Shown: positions 12,801 to 27,800 of the stretch, in pieces
How the letters are laid out: every line of letters starts with the position of its first letter
How positions within the stretch are numbered: position 1 is the stretch's first letter
From: Parasponia andersonii
Lineage: Eukaryota > Streptophyta > Magnoliopsida > Rosales > Cannabaceae
NCBI GenBank assembly: GCA_002914805.1
Contig: JXTB01000004.1
Location: 2,395,951-2,459,950, forward strand
Direction: 5' to 3'
Length of the DNA stretch: 64,000 bases
The notes under the pieces: model-generated
What the model was told of the DNA's origin: nothing
What the model saw: the letters and a program-made list of their open reading frames with translations, nothing else
The model's database searches: none
Made by a program: the position numbers and the translations under genes

Positions 12801-15800
12801 GATACACAATATTATTGTACTCTGAATTATCCTCAACACTCCTATAGCCACTCTAGCTATTACCCTGAAGAAATAAGACACAACAATAGGGTCATAAAAG
12901 ATGCTGCTACCTATGATGGTACTTCAAACCATAATATCTTTTTAGTTTGGGTAAGTGCTCTTGATGAGTTTTTTGAATATCATAATTTCACTGATGATCA
13001 ATATATTCATTATGCTAGTTAGAAATTAGTTAGATCCGTAAAATCTCGTTTTTAACAAGGGCTAAAGGGTCTTTTGACCAAAATTTAAAAATAAAAAAAA
13101 AAATTCTTCTCTCTCCTTCTTCTCGTCCGATCTCACCCTCTCTCAGTTTCTCTCTCATTCTCGTTCTCTCTCCCTCCGTCGTCTCTCTCTCTTCCACCGT
13201 TCTCTCTCCCTTCGGAGTGCCCACCGCCGCACGAGACGAGTGCGCCACCCAGCCAGAGCTCCGAGACGCCGGACTGCCGCGTTGCCGAGCAGGGGGGACG
13301 CAAAGCTCTGCCGTTGTCGTCGCTCGCCGGCCCAAATTCCGGTGACAAAAAGCCGCGAAACCAGCGGCAATCGAATCCTCTCGTCGTGGGCTTTCTCTAG
13401 GTATATATATCACGATCCCATTTTCCCCGGATTAAAAGTTGCCATTTTTGCGTAATTTTAAGCTCAGGTTCGACTTTTGATCTGACCGTTAGATTTCGTT
13501 TTTGTTGTCATTTTTGGAATGTACTCGGAGAATGGTGAAGTTTGACGTATCTATTGACTATATTTGGTGATCGGTACAAAAAACTATATCTAACGGCTTA
13601 GATTTTGTCTCATTTTGCGTGACACCGGTCCGGTGTCAGCTCGGACCCGAAATAGTCGAATCTTATGTCTAATCTAGCTATTTTGGGTGCTAAGAGTTCA
13701 GTAAAGAGGTTTGTTTGTCGATTCGAAGCTCCGTTGAAGAATTAATTTTTCACAAGTGAGCGATCGAGGGCCTGAAATTGGTTCCCGACCCTCCGAACGA
13801 TTATTCAACGGCGCCTTGAGGACCCATTGGCGTGATATCACTATTCTAGTGAGGTAGGAGTTCAATTACCAAGTTTTATACCTATTTTGATTTAAAATGT
13901 GCATTATGACCTCTTTCTTGAAAATGTCGATTTTTATGGAATTCAATGGTTTGATTGGATATTTGATAAATTTGTGAACTGTTGAGATATATTGGATTGT
14001 TCTGAGATTAGATTGTTTGGTTTTTATGCAGGTTTAAAATTTTGATTTTAGGAAAATACAATTGTTATGCTGCCTGATTTCCTGTAAATCCCAGAATAAT
14101 ACCAAATAAGTATTAAAGCATGATTTCTTAAAATACTTGATGCATGGTTATTACACACTCTATGACATGTCGTACCTACCATAGGATCACGCACTTGAGT
14201 TCCATTTGAGTATATCATGGTATTTAGATCGCTAGCGAGTTGCTGCAGCGCTAGGTGAGAGACCTAGGCCCCTGCGCAGGATTTGCTGACACACCTCCGG
14301 GTAATGTCAGGATGCTAAGTACCTCTGTTCAGAGATATTACAGGATCGTGATGGGAGAATGAGAGCTCATGTATATACTTGTACTTGGTTGATTTATGAA
14401 TGTACAATAATGAACATGATTTCTTATGATTTTTTATTACTTTGCGAACTTATTTTATAAATGGATTTTGAAAAAGTGCTAACTATGCAGGTTTGAAAAG
14501 TTGCATTCATATCAAAAAGGGTAATTGAAATTCCTACTGAGCATGCAAATGCTCACCCCCTTTCTTTCCCTTCTCAGGTGATTTATAGTGCGATTTGGGC
14601 AACTCCGGAGCGGAGTAATCCAAGAAGAAGTTTACCTTAATTTGTGGTTGGTAATTACTTAGATACTCACCCTGGACTTGTAATAATATTTAAGGTTCAT
14701 ACTTTGGATTTAGTCTCTATTATCTATAATGCCCATTGGTGATGACGATGTGATGCATATTTATATTTTACTACTATTATTAACAGTTTATGTCTATGGT
14801 GATCACAAACTGTGGGAATTTAAAATTTGAACTATTTTTGTAAACTAGTTGTCGTCTTTCTAAAATTTTCTAAAATAAATTATGAATTTCCACTTTTGAA
14901 ATTCTTTTTCTGCCACTGGCTCGGGATTTGGGTCGTGACAGGACCTGCTAAAGTTTACTAGAAACTAGTAAGATGTGACGAACATTTCTATCATCTGCTT
15001 ATCTCTTTGTGGGCTGAGATGAAGGAAAAATTTGGAAAAGACATTCTTATATCAAGCAATCACGTTCCAGAAATTGAAACTCCTTATAGTCAACCTATGA
15101 TTGATCTTGCATTAGTTTTTAGCATTCGCAAAAATATAGCGGACATGAAAATCGATTTAGCCAACATTAGCAAACTTTGCCAAGACTTGAGGAATATTAT
15201 TACCCCTCCGTGTAACCAGTTTGTGAAACTTCTGTTCAAAAAGAGATAGTTAAATCTGTTGAGAAGATAATTCTACTAATGAGCGAATAATTAAGACTAA
15301 TGAAGAAGATAATTCTCATACAGTCGCTATTGTTACATCCCCACCCCGTGATTCTATTCCTTTATTCAATGATCCTAGTCCACCTAAGTTGCAAGTTTCC
15401 AAAGAATCTATTAGATCCAATACACATTTATTTGATTTTCTTTCTAATATGACTATTAGACTAGTTTGTAATGAGATATATGTATTTACTGACTGAGGTG
15501 TTCCAAGGCCTTCTTTGTTCTCTACTATGTCTTTTATGCAGAGAAGGTGGTTCACCTAGATTATAAAACCTACCTTTTCATCAAGAATTAAGACTTTCAA
15601 TTGAAGAATTTTCTTTCCTATCGTTCTGATTATTGCTTCATGGTTTACTAAAATTTTAACTCGCCAAAGTTGAATTCTCGAACCCAGTGAGATTGATGAA
15701 GAATAAGAAAGGGTTATTTTAGGAATATATCATTTCTATTATTAATATTGTTTTATTTAATTATTAAGTTCTACTTAATTTTGAGTAACTAGTTTAATAT

Positions 15801-18800
15801 TTTTCTTTTGTCTTTGTTTCTAGAAGATGTTAGTTTTCTAGCTTTGCCTAATAAATAAGCTCTTCTATGAAAAGTATTTTTAAGACTTTAATTAATAATA
15901 TACAAACTATTCATAAATTCTCTCTCTAAAGTTGTTCTTCCTCTTCTTCTCTAAATTCTTCTCTTCTTCCTCTCATCTCCTAAATTCTCACTCTGTTCTA
16001 TATCACTGTATCACACCATTCTTTGAAAATGCAATGGATGAACGAGCCAACCTACTTTGTTAATCAATGGACAAGGCAACTAAGACTAAGAGAGATCACC
16101 TATTCGGTTCCTGAAGACTTCTAACTAACACCACTCCACTTTCCATCTAAACTTTTTTCCATTATTTTTATTTTTCTTAAAAGGAACATAACTATTATCA
16201 ATGATCAACAATACAATAAAGTAGAAACACTTGGGACAAGGTGTCCCCAAAGTAAATTACAACAAAGAAGCCAAGTCCCTTCGCAAATTCAAAATCATAT
16301 GACCATTGAATTTTTTGTATCAACTACCCATAAAGCCACCCAATGCTTTGCTCTCTCTATGAGTACTTTGCTCTATCCCATAGATAATCAAAGTCTTCTT
16401 GAAAATCTCCATAAATCTTTCTATTTCTTCTAACCAAATAGTCCAGCAAATTATCATACAAGCAGAGTTCCCATGCTTCTTTTCTTTTTTATTGCGACCT
16501 AAATTATTTCTCTAAGAAACAAAAAAAATCATTTATCAAAAAGAAAAAGACCTCAATAACAATACAGAACCTTAATGTCCAGGGAATCCAACAAAATTAG
16601 ATATTATAGGAATCACTTTTTAAGCTCTTTGAAATCTACTGAATGGGAAAAGAAAAATAGAAGACTTCGGGGAAATGATGAGTGGTGAGAAAGGAGAAGA
16701 GGGTGGGTGGGGGATAAAGCAAAAACAATAGGAGATAATATGGATGCTGATCATGCTCTGAAAGCAAGATGTCACTCATCAATAGGAAGGAAAATGGAAT
16801 CTCTAAATGCCTTATAAACATAGAAATGAGTCTCAACTAGGGTCAGTAATTTGGATTAACACAAAGTGATCCCTTACCCAAGTAAAAATCTCATTGCTTT
16901 CTGTAAAATTCCGAAGTCAGTTCAACAAAAAATTATATTACAGTAATGTAATTCATCCATGACTTTTACTCCAAACAAAGAAAAGGATTTTCCTCACAGA
17001 ATAGGGGATAAATCTCTAGACCAGACTTAAAAGCTGTTATATAAAACACTGCTGCACTTCCTTTGCTACCGGCTTCTATTAGCAAAATTATGTTTTAGTG
17101 AAGAAGCATTTAATGAGCCGAAAGTAATACTTCGTTGTCGTCAGGAAAACATCCTCACAAAGCTAGAAATTTTACAAATTAAAAAGGGAGAGAGAAGAAA
17201 AAGTATGTCTAGGATTCGATTCCTCATAGAAACCTACCTAACTACCTAATAATATGCTAGCTGTCTCCCAAAGATTGTAGGGTTTAGTGGAAGGACAAGT
17301 ATCAACAACAAAAAAAAAAAAAAAGAAAAGCATGCATCTTGTCTGGTAAGAAATGGTGCAAGAATGGGAGAGAGAATAAAATGATACCTTAAGCTTTTTT
17401 AGATAACGATCTAGCTCACTACCAATACCTTCTCTCATCGAATTACTTTCCAACGAGAAAAGTTGCTCTTCACTTGGGCCTTCACCCACCAAAGCTTCCT
17501 GAAAAATATTAAAACAAACATTATATGTCGTCTCATAGATACAAGAAAACTTTTGTACTCAATGAGGCACTAACCGAAGAACTACCAAATAACCACAGTT
17601 TGAGTTTTGATATATAGTCTAGAATTACAACTAAAGTGTATGCCTAAAATAATAAGTAATATATAGTTTTTCTTTTTCAAAAAGAAAAGAAGAGAGAGAA
17701 AGAGAAAAAGAGAAAAAACTAAGAATGCATTGTTGAGTAATGAACAAATATGAAGAAAAATAATCATCTTAGATTTACATGCATATTGATCTTCGTACAA
17801 CCCACATCCATTGGTAGTATAGGATTTTTGGTAAGTAGCAATTTTCAACTCAAAATACATTCGCAAGTAGCCAAGTCTTACGAAACAAACCATCCATGAT
17901 CTACTACTAGACCACTACCTTGCCATAGTTCCTTACCAACCCAAATCACCACCTACCTTTTTTTTCTTTTGATAAGATACCTATTTTTGTCTCCCCTGGG
18001 ACTCAAACCCATGAACCAACCCTCACACTCACATACATCCTTGAGTCCTAGACAAACTGAGCTAGTCTCAATTGGTATATACCTTTTTCTTTTTCTCTCA
18101 TGAGACTAAACAAAAGAGAACAAACCAAACAACACAAAGAGATAAGCTAAAGAAAATATCTCCAACTAATCAAAAGCAATAAAAAGGAATATCTCTGAAG
18201 CCCTTAGAAACAAAGATACAAAACAAAACCCTCAATTCCATTCTCTTGCAAGAAAACTGATAATCCTCCACTACGCTTTACCTATGCTCGAAGAAAGACT
18301 AAGCAGAATTAGCTTAGTAATGGTGCACTGAGTATGAATTGGCAGTAAATAGGAGAGTTATTTATGTTGAGGTCATAGATTGTTAAGGAAAAGGGATATT
18401 CGAGTGTTGTTAGGAAATCCGTTAGGGAAGATTTCTATGTAAAGGAGAATCGAGGAGTAAAAGGTTAGGGGGATTTTGAGAGAAAAGAGCATTGCTCTTA
18501 GGGAGAGAGAACCAGGCTCTCGAAGTCCTGGCTTGTTTTTTTTTAGTCCATATTCAATAAAACCATCAGTATTTTCTCATTTTCATTGTTAAATTCACAC
18601 ACATACACATCCTATTCTATCAATTTGGTATCAGAGCCACTCATCGGACCTATGGTAGCCAACACACGCAGCAAGGCCGAGCAACGTATCGATCAGATTG
18701 AAGAACAACTACAAGAGGACCGAAGTTCATGGCAGCAAGAATTTTCCACTCTTCAGAACGACGTCAAGAAAATCCATGTCTTAGAGAAGAACATGGAGCT

Positions 18801-21800
18801 CCTCATATCTCGCCTTGATCAATAATTTTTACCCTCATCACTGACCCTACATCCAACTGGATCTCATCCCCAGTATCAGGTACAACTTAGGACCTGGGAA
18901 CGACTCAGGCAACGGGGTCCATGAGTGGAACGTCAGGGTTCTTGGATCATCGGGCTTGGAAGCTTCATTTCTCGTGCTTCAATGGCGAGGATCCAGATGG
19001 CTGGTTACTTCAGGTGGCGTGTTACTTCAACTTCAACAACATGACTAAAGCGGAGCGGTTGTTGGCAGTCGCCATCTACTTGGAAGGTCCAGCATTAGCT
19101 TGCTACTAGTAGGAACAGCGTTGGCGGCCATTCCGCAATTGGAACAATTTCCAGAGTGTGCTCCTTGATCAATTTTGAACTACCACCGCTGCCACAGCTT
19201 GTCAACAGCTACTCGCACTTCGGCAGGACTCGACAGTGAAGGATTATATACACTAGTTTGTGGTGCTTGCGGTAGCTCTGATGAATGTGACCGAAGAAGT
19301 CCTCAAAAGTGCTTTTCTGAATGGGTTGAAGGTGGAGATCTTGGCAACACTTTCTGAATAGGTTGAAGGTGGAGATCTTGGCAAAGGTAATGGTCATGAC
19401 ACCTATGAGGCTGGATAATATGAAGTCGACCCAAATTGCAGAGCGAAGATTGGGCTTGCTTAAGACGGGCCGTGGCCCAATTCCCACACATGTACCCAAC
19501 AGAAACACTACTGCATTTACCTCAAACACCTTGGGTCTTTCTCGATCAACCCAGTTTCATCATCTCCATCACTACAACCACCGAATCGGGCTCCTACAGC
19601 GACGCCGACACCCCCCCCCCCCCCCCCCCCGGGCAAAGCCGCCCATGCCATTTCGTCGTCTCACCAAAGCTGAAATACAAACAAAGATGTGAGAATGGCC
19701 TATGTTATCATGCGATGAGAAGTTCACTGTTGGCTACCGCTGCAAACAGAAGCAACTACAAGTCTTAATGGTCTAAGATGAGGAACCATCGACTGAATCT
19801 ACGGCAGAACGAGATGAAGAGGAACTTAGGGAAGGGTTCGACTTAAGGGTCACCGTCGAGCTCTCTATTAACTCAGTAGTTTGACTCACCACGCCCCATA
19901 CCATGCGGTTGCAAGGGAAAATACACAATCAACAGGTAATCGTCTTAATTGATTTTGGTGCAATGCATAACTTTATTTCTATGGATTTAGTTCACAAATT
20001 GCACTTAACCTATTTCACCTATTGTTGGGCATGGAGTCTCCATGGGAAATGGACTCATTGTACTGGGAGATAGTATCTGCAAAGGAGTAGCGTTGACCTT
20101 GCAAAGTTTGGAAGTCATGGAGGATTTTCTTCCACTAAGTCTGGGTGGAACGGATGATGTGTTGGGAATGCAATGGCTTGAATCCTTAGGTACTATGCAA
20201 GTCAATTGGCAGCTATTGACCATGAAATTCCAAGTGGGGGGGCGTGGCTGTGATCTTACAGGGGGACCCAAGTTTAGGCAAGTCTTTGGTCTCACTCGAA
20301 GCTATGATCAGGACAGTGAAACAGGAAGGGGAGTGCTTCCTTCTAGAGTTTAATGTTACCGCAACCGTAGGCCCTTCGGAGTGCCAACCCGTTCCACCGG
20401 AAGTCATAGCCGTGTTGCAAGCCTTTCAGTCCTTGTTTGCACCACCCCATGGCCTCCCTCCTCCGAGTAGCAAAGATCATGCCATCATACTCCGAGAAGG
20501 TGCATCTCCGATCAACGTGTGCCCATACCAATATCTGCAAATATAGAAGAATGAAATTGAACATTTAGTGGGAGAAATGCTTGTTGCGATGATCATTCAG
20601 CCTAGCTTCAGTCCATTCTCTAGTCCGGCCTTATTGGTGAAGAAAAAAGACAGGAGTTGGCATTTTTGTGTGGATTATCAGGCCTTGAATCATGAAACAG
20701 TCCCAGACAAATTTCCTATACTCGTTATTAATGAGTTACTTGATGAATTGCATGGTGCCTATTGGTTCTCCAAATTGGACTTACGCTCGGGATACCAACA
20801 AATTCGAGTGACCCCCCAAGATGTGCCAAAGACGGCTTTCCGCAGCCACGAAGGCCATTATGAGTTCTTAGTAATGCCGTTAGGTCTCACTAACGCTCCG
20901 GCAACATTTCAAGCTCGTATGAATGAGGGTTTTCAAGCCATTTCTGCGAAAATTCGTCTTGGTGTTCTTTGATGATTTACTTGTGTATAGCCGAACGTTG
21001 GAGGAACACACCAAGCATCTAGAGAGTGTTCTCCAGCTACTTCACAAGCATTCCCTATTTGTCAATCAAAAAAAGTGCTCGTTTGGTCAAACTACCATGG
21101 AATATCTTGGCCATGTGATCTCCAATGAGGGGGCTCAACTGACCCTTCCAAAATCTCAGCTATGCTTGCTTGGCCAGTGTTACAAAACAACAAAGAGCTT
21201 CGAGGATTCTTGGGTCTTACAGGCTACTATAGAAGTTTGTGGCTAGTTATGGGGGCATCGCCCGCCCTTTGATAGAACAGTTAAAAAAAGAGCGTTTTGG
21301 GTGGTCTCCCAACAGGCGTTTGAATGCTTAAAACAAGCTATGAGTTCTTTACCGGTACTAGCACTCCTTGACTTTTCTCAACTGTTCGTGGTCGAGTCCG
21401 ATGCTTCGGGGCATGGACTAGGAGCAATTCTGATGCAAAACTAGCAGCCCGTCGCTTATTTCAGCCAACAACTTTCCCCACAACACCGCATGAAGTCTGT
21501 GTACGAGCGGGAGCTCATGGCCATAGTCCTCGCCATTCAAAAGTGGCATCCCTATCTACTAGGTCGAAAGTTTATCGTTCGTACTGACCAACGTAGCTTA
21601 AAGTATCTCTTGGAGCAACGTTTGTTGTCTCCTAATCATCAGAATTGGGTATCTAAGCTTGTGGGGTATACCTTTGACATTCAATATAAGGCAAGCATCG
21701 AGAACCGGGCAGTTGACGCTTTGTCCCGTGTCACTCCAAGTCCTTCCCTAGCTATCCTGACGACTCCTCAATGGGAGGACCGGAATGATATACACTCAGA

Positions 21801-24800
21801 TTTTGGCTGATCCCCGCCTCTCTAAAATCTACAGGTCCTTAACTATGGAACCTACTAGTCAGCCTCATTGCTCCCTTGCAGATGGGCAATTGCTATATAA
21901 GGAACAGCGTGTGCTAGCCCAGGATTCCCCCTATATACCGCGGCTGCTTCATGAGTACGACAATGGCGCCATTGGAGGCCACTCTGAAGTGCTTAAGACG
22001 TACCAGCGGATTGATGCTAATTGGCATTGGGTTGGCATGAAACAAGCAATTCAACACAAATCTCTTACTATATCTCCGGCAAGATTGTTACAGCCTTTAC
22101 CAATTCTTAACAGAGTTTAGGAAGGCATTTCCATGGATTTCATCAAAGGATTACCGCATTCGGACGGATTTGATACTATCTTTGTGGTTGTAGACAGATT
22201 ATCAAAATATGCACATTTCACTACTTTGCGCCACCCTTTCTCCGCACAAGTGGTTCTTACAACTTTCTTAAAGGAAGTGGTTCGCCCCTATGGATTTCCT
22301 AGAACCATTGTGTCGGACCGTGACAGGGTCTTTTTGAGCACCGGGAAGGAACTTTTTTGTCTCCAGGGTACCACCCTTCGCGCAGTACAGCTTATCATCA
22401 ACAAATCGATAGGCAAACTGAAGTTGTGAACCGAAGTTTGGAGACTTATCTGCGCTATTTTTTGAGCACTCAACCTAAGCAGCAGTACCACTGGCTCCCT
22501 TGGTGTGAATATTAGTACAATACGAGCTTCCATACTTCTACTCACACTACTCCTTTAAGGTTGTTTATGGGCGCGATCCACCACCCCTGATTCATTTTGA
22601 ACACGGCAGCACTGCCAACGTTGTTGTGGAGCAACAATTGGTGGATCGGGATGCCATATTGGAAGAGTTGAAGCTGCAATTACACCGCGCACAGCAGCAC
22701 ATGCTCAAGTCTGCCAATAAACATCGATGGGAGTTGCAATTCCAGGTGGGTGACCGAGTTTTTCTCAAGCTTCGTCCTTATCGTCAATTGTCCTTGGCCA
22801 AGCGCAAGAATGAGAAGCTGGCTCCTCACTATTTTGGGCCTTTCTAAGTATTGGAAAAGATTGATACATTGCCTATCGGTTAGAGTTACCACCAGATAGT
22901 TTGCTCCACCCAGTGTTTCATGTGTCCCTCCTAAGGCCAGCCATTGGTCACTCCATTAACCCCCAGCCCTTACCGCCCATCCTAACTGAAGATTTGTATT
23001 GGAATGTGGAACCTGCTCAACTGTTAGGCGTTCGCTTTCCTACAACCAGTTCCGCTTCGCTTCCGTAAGTACTCATTCAATGGAAGGGGCTGCCAGATGT
23101 TGAGGCCACTTGGGAAGAATATGAAACCATTCAACAGCAGTTTCCCACTTTCCACCTTGAGGAAAAGGTGAAAACTTGGGCGAGGAGTATTGATAAGCCT
23201 CCACCATGCTTTTACCTATGCTCGAAGAAAGACTAAGCAGAATTAGCTTAGTAATGGTGCGCTGAATATGAGTTGGCAGTAAATAGGAGAGTTAGTTATG
23301 TTGAGGTCATAGTTTGTTATGGAAAAGGGATATTTGGGTGTTGTTAGGAAATCCATTAAGGGAGAGCTCTATGTAAAGGAGGATCGAGTAGTAAAGGGGT
23401 AGGGGGGGGGGGGGGTTTTGAGAGAAAAGAGCATTGTTTTTAGGTCTTGGCTTGTTTTTTTCAGTCCATATTCAATAAAACCATCAGTATTTTCTCATTT
23501 TCATTGTTAAATTCACACACATACACAGCCTATTCTATCAAAAACTCTTCATGCTCAGTCACATCCTCAAAAATTCTTTCCTTCCCAACCAAATGCCCTA
23601 AACCCTATTTCTACCTTTCGATGCAGTAGAAATTTAACAACCTAACTATCCTGCCATAGATTGTGTTACAGATCTACAGCATAATAGCATAACTACTAAT
23701 TTCCAACCAGTCTTTCAATTACTAAGCATTGAAACATATTGCAGGCTGTTTTATGAGTAATTGCATACCAGCAGTAGCCTTTTATGTTGTTTACGTTGTG
23801 GAAGAATTCCAAGAGCATCTAGCATTGATTCATCAAGTTCTGCATAAATGAAAATTTACTGAGAAAGCAATAACACGAAGCAGTAATTATAAAAAGAACA
23901 ATTGTAAAGGAAGTTAGATGGAAAATCAGTACATAACTAATGTATTATGGTACAATGTACAAATGTAATATGGTATAATGTACTAATGTAGTATGGTATA
24001 TGTGATAATCATGATATCTAAGTAGAGATAATAACTACGACAATGAGGATGTCAGATAAAATGATAATCTAAAATCCCTAATTATCATGATTACAACACA
24101 TCTTGTCAGATAAAATGATAATCTAAAATCCCAAATTATCATGATTGTAACATCCCATACTACGTTTGTACCTTTTGTCTGCAACAACGTAGCCAGCACA
24201 CACAGAGCACCCAATACTTGTACATCATCCCCACTAGTCACATAGTACAGCAAAGCCTCCCTACACATATCACAAACATCATTAATAGAATACATACAGA
24301 AACAGATATTACTCATTATAGTAAGATGCATACCCTATAAAGACACCCTATAGGGGAAAAAGGAAAAAGAAAAAGAACAAATAGAAACCGTGTCCTTGTT
24401 ATGACTTAAAGATAGTAGGAGTGGTACAAGTCCTTTTTTTCCTTTTGGCTCAAGATAGGTAATGAGGAAAATTAAACCCAAAAAATAATAATAATAAAAT
24501 GAAATGATGTCCTCTGATCACCACTTACACAACCAATCTCCAAGAGAACCAACAAAACTAAAATTTCAATTTACATTTTTTTTTAAGTCGGAAATTTATA
24601 TTACAAACAAAACCTAACTAGGATTTGAACCCCTCTCATCCCATACACACACTTACACATTCCCAAGAATCCAAGACCAATTGAGCTAAGCCTCAATCAG
24701 CTAAAATTTCAATTTACTTTCTTTCATATACAATGCTTTTAAGTCTTTATGAAGAGAGCTCGAACATTACATGGAATATTAAGAAAGAGATGTCCACCAA

Positions 24801-27800
24801 GACATAAAACAAAGTTACTACGTAATGAAGACTCCCAAAAATTATCAAAATTCCCTTGACTTTCTCCAACCAGATGTCCCCAACAATTACCATTACAGCA
24901 CACCTCCAAAAAAACCTTCATTCAGCACCTAAATAGTTACAGAAACAGACAGCAACCAAATCCACTACCCTTCCTCGCATAACCCATTCCAATCTACCTT
25001 TATGAAAAGTCTATACAATGACCCAATGTAGAATTAGTCTATAGTTTCGGCATTCTTCTGGCAAAAAACACGTCATGAGGGGGACAATGACCTAAAGAAA
25101 GTCCTCCTTTGCACGTATCATAAGTACTAATCTTTCCATGCACTAAAAGCTAGATAAAAACTTGAATCTGAGTGGGAAGTACATGCAAATAAATTTAAAG
25201 GGATCAAATTAAGTTATAAATGGATTTCATAAATGGAAAAAATAAAAAAAGGAGCACTGAATATATAGTATTTACTTAGAAGTACAAGAGATACAGAGGA
25301 TATAATATCCTCATTGTACATAAAAAAATAAAAACAAAAACAAAAACAAAAACAAAACTGCCAAACAAAGAGGAGGATTACAGAGCACTCTTAAAATTCA
25401 AATGGATCAAGGAAAATCAAATGTCCTCCAAATCTGTATTAGTCAACAACCAAAAAGATGCTAAGGACAACAACCATCCAAAGTGAAATTCTGTCCAAAA
25501 CAACATAGAAAGTCCTGCTATTTGTTTCTAGCCAAACCACCAAAAGCAACATCACCCCAAACACACACACCCAACCCAAAAAAAGTACAATAAAGTCCTT
25601 TGTTTAACCCAATATGGGTATAAATTGATTAACAAAGAAAAGTAACCTTTTCTATCAGCTGAAACCCACTCAAACTTCAGTCCCTTTGCAGAAATAAACT
25701 CAGCATCTCTATGACTAAAACTTAAGTGTAAATTATTCCAAAATTCCTGGACAATTAGCAAATGTTGCACATAAGTCCTTGACCTTTTTTATAGCATATT
25801 TTAATCAATAGCCTCATGTGAACCATGTAGTCATAGCCCTGTAGCCAAAATCCATCCAACAACTACGTATTTAGGATAAAGGAGAATGAGAGATTACACC
25901 AAAAATAAAATAAAAAATAAAAGGGGTAGCGGAAAGTGGTAATATTAAAACAGCAAAAGCAAAGAAAACTCTTTAAAGAAAAAGGGGGAGAGTGAAATAC
26001 TTATGAAGTGCCTCAAAGCCACAAGAACAGATCATATCTCAATCTCTCCTGTTCTACAGTGCTATGTAGAAGGGGCATAGTAGTGACACTTTTGCTTTAA
26101 ATTTATTGTCTCAATTTTCCCCAGTGCACTCTAATGGGACATCCCTCCAACATGTATCCTCTGGAGATTTTTCTGCTTTTGGTAACACAATATCAGAGCT
26201 AAAATCCCATGGAAATATTCAGTCTTAGTATTCATTTTCAGTTAGGAAAAGGAATTCGATTTCCATTGACAGGATGCGAAGGTGATTTCCTCGTGAGGAA
26301 AGTTCAGTTCTGGGCTCCAATGTGGCTTCATCAACACAGGGCTTAGGATTTCCAAATTTTATAATTTATGTTGATTGGACAGAGTGTCTAGTTTGCTTTC
26401 TTTTTCAGGTTATTTGACCCTTATTTAATTTTTAGTGGTAAACCTCTGTACCTTTTTACTCTTCTTTGCAAACTGTTTGTGCTTTTCAGTTATTGCTGCT
26501 GGAATTAGTTGAATATGCAGTAAACTTGATGCAAAACCGATAGAGAGAAACGAATGAAAAAATATAGAGAAAGAAAGAGAAGAACTGGATTGATCGGAAG
26601 CAGTGAAGGAACATTCGGAATAATTCTGAAGTCTCATCCTGCATTAAAACTAAAGGTAAAGTTGAAAATAATAGCAAGAAGATCAATAAAAGAAGAAAAC
26701 GTCATTCTAGGCATTGCATCTAGCTTTCCTCATAATAAATCAGATGCAGGTTGCATCGCAAATCAAAAATCTTTCAAATGTGGTTTTAATATTTCTTCAA
26801 AATTGTTTTCCACTGGTTTGGGGAGAAATACATCCACCTATACAGGCTTCTAGTCATCCTAATAAAGATTCCTCAACAGACACGACTAAAATATGCAAAA
26901 GACCTAAATACAACAACATAGTGCAAGGAGACTAAATAATACCAAAAGCTGCAGACCATGTACAGAAATATAGAAGTCACAGAAATAACCAGACAAACGT
27001 AGATAATCTCAAGTTCCACAGACCTAAAAGCCTAATAGCTTGACCTGTCACCTTAAAGGCTCCCCTTCGAGTAAGCATCTAGTTTTGTGCACCATTCTAT
27101 ATTTCGAGTGCCCACCTTCATTCAAACTTAAATGTAGACAATGATATTTCTGTTTCTTGCAGATAGTGTAAATACAATTTGCCAATAAAAGGAAAGTCAC
27201 TACTATGCATGTTCACTCTTCTAGAGGACATTGTGTTGATTCCATTAAAATGGTCCCAACTTAACTGATCAGATAAGGTGACAAAATTATAGAAATTGAA
27301 CTTAGCCATGTAATATGGTATGTTACCTCAAAGCCAAATGTGAATAATCATAATCATTTCCCACAAAATCTACTTGCTCGGTTTGTGAAGTGCTAGATGA
27401 GTTTGGATCCACAAATCTTAAGCTGCCAGCATCCAGCTTGCTTTCTTGTGAAAACTCATGAGCAGACGTATAGCCATTGGGTTTAGCTACAGAGTGTGGT
27501 ACGAAAGCCTCTAAAGGACAAAAGAGAGCAGCAGCAATAACATTTGCCAACTCTTTGGTTTTGACCATGCGCAAGATGCAACAAAGTAAATACAGAGAAG
27601 TGACTGCACCAGTTTGCATATCCTGGATTGACAAGCTACCAAAGGTTAAATAATTGAGCTGCATATGAATAATCATACGAAGATCCCTAGTAGGAAAAGC
27701 TAGAAAGAAAAAGGAGAGCTTGTAATTCATACATTCACGACTTTTACCGTTAGAGAAGGAAGTACAATTGGGAATATCAAAAGCTGAAAAAGATTGTCTG

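Noticed and set aside
13030-13455. Arginine-rich open frames on both strands
   Set aside because: They fall in the CT-rich, GC-rich part of the solo LTR at 13,037-14,940. Composition explains them.
18080-24570. One large compound transposon carrying both SINEs and the chromovirus
   Set aside because: Each insertion has its own ends and, for the chromovirus and the 24.6-kb SINE, its own target duplication, so they are independent events.
24720-25200. Possible coding remnant on the minus strand ([15 protein letters not shown])
   Set aside because: Looks protein-like for a short stretch but matches no element I can name. Left unassigned within TT9 intron 10.
26130-26230. Primer-site-like GGTAACACAATATCAGAGC
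   Set aside because: A weak match to the tRNA-Met site without an LTR end or coding region around it. Could be chance.
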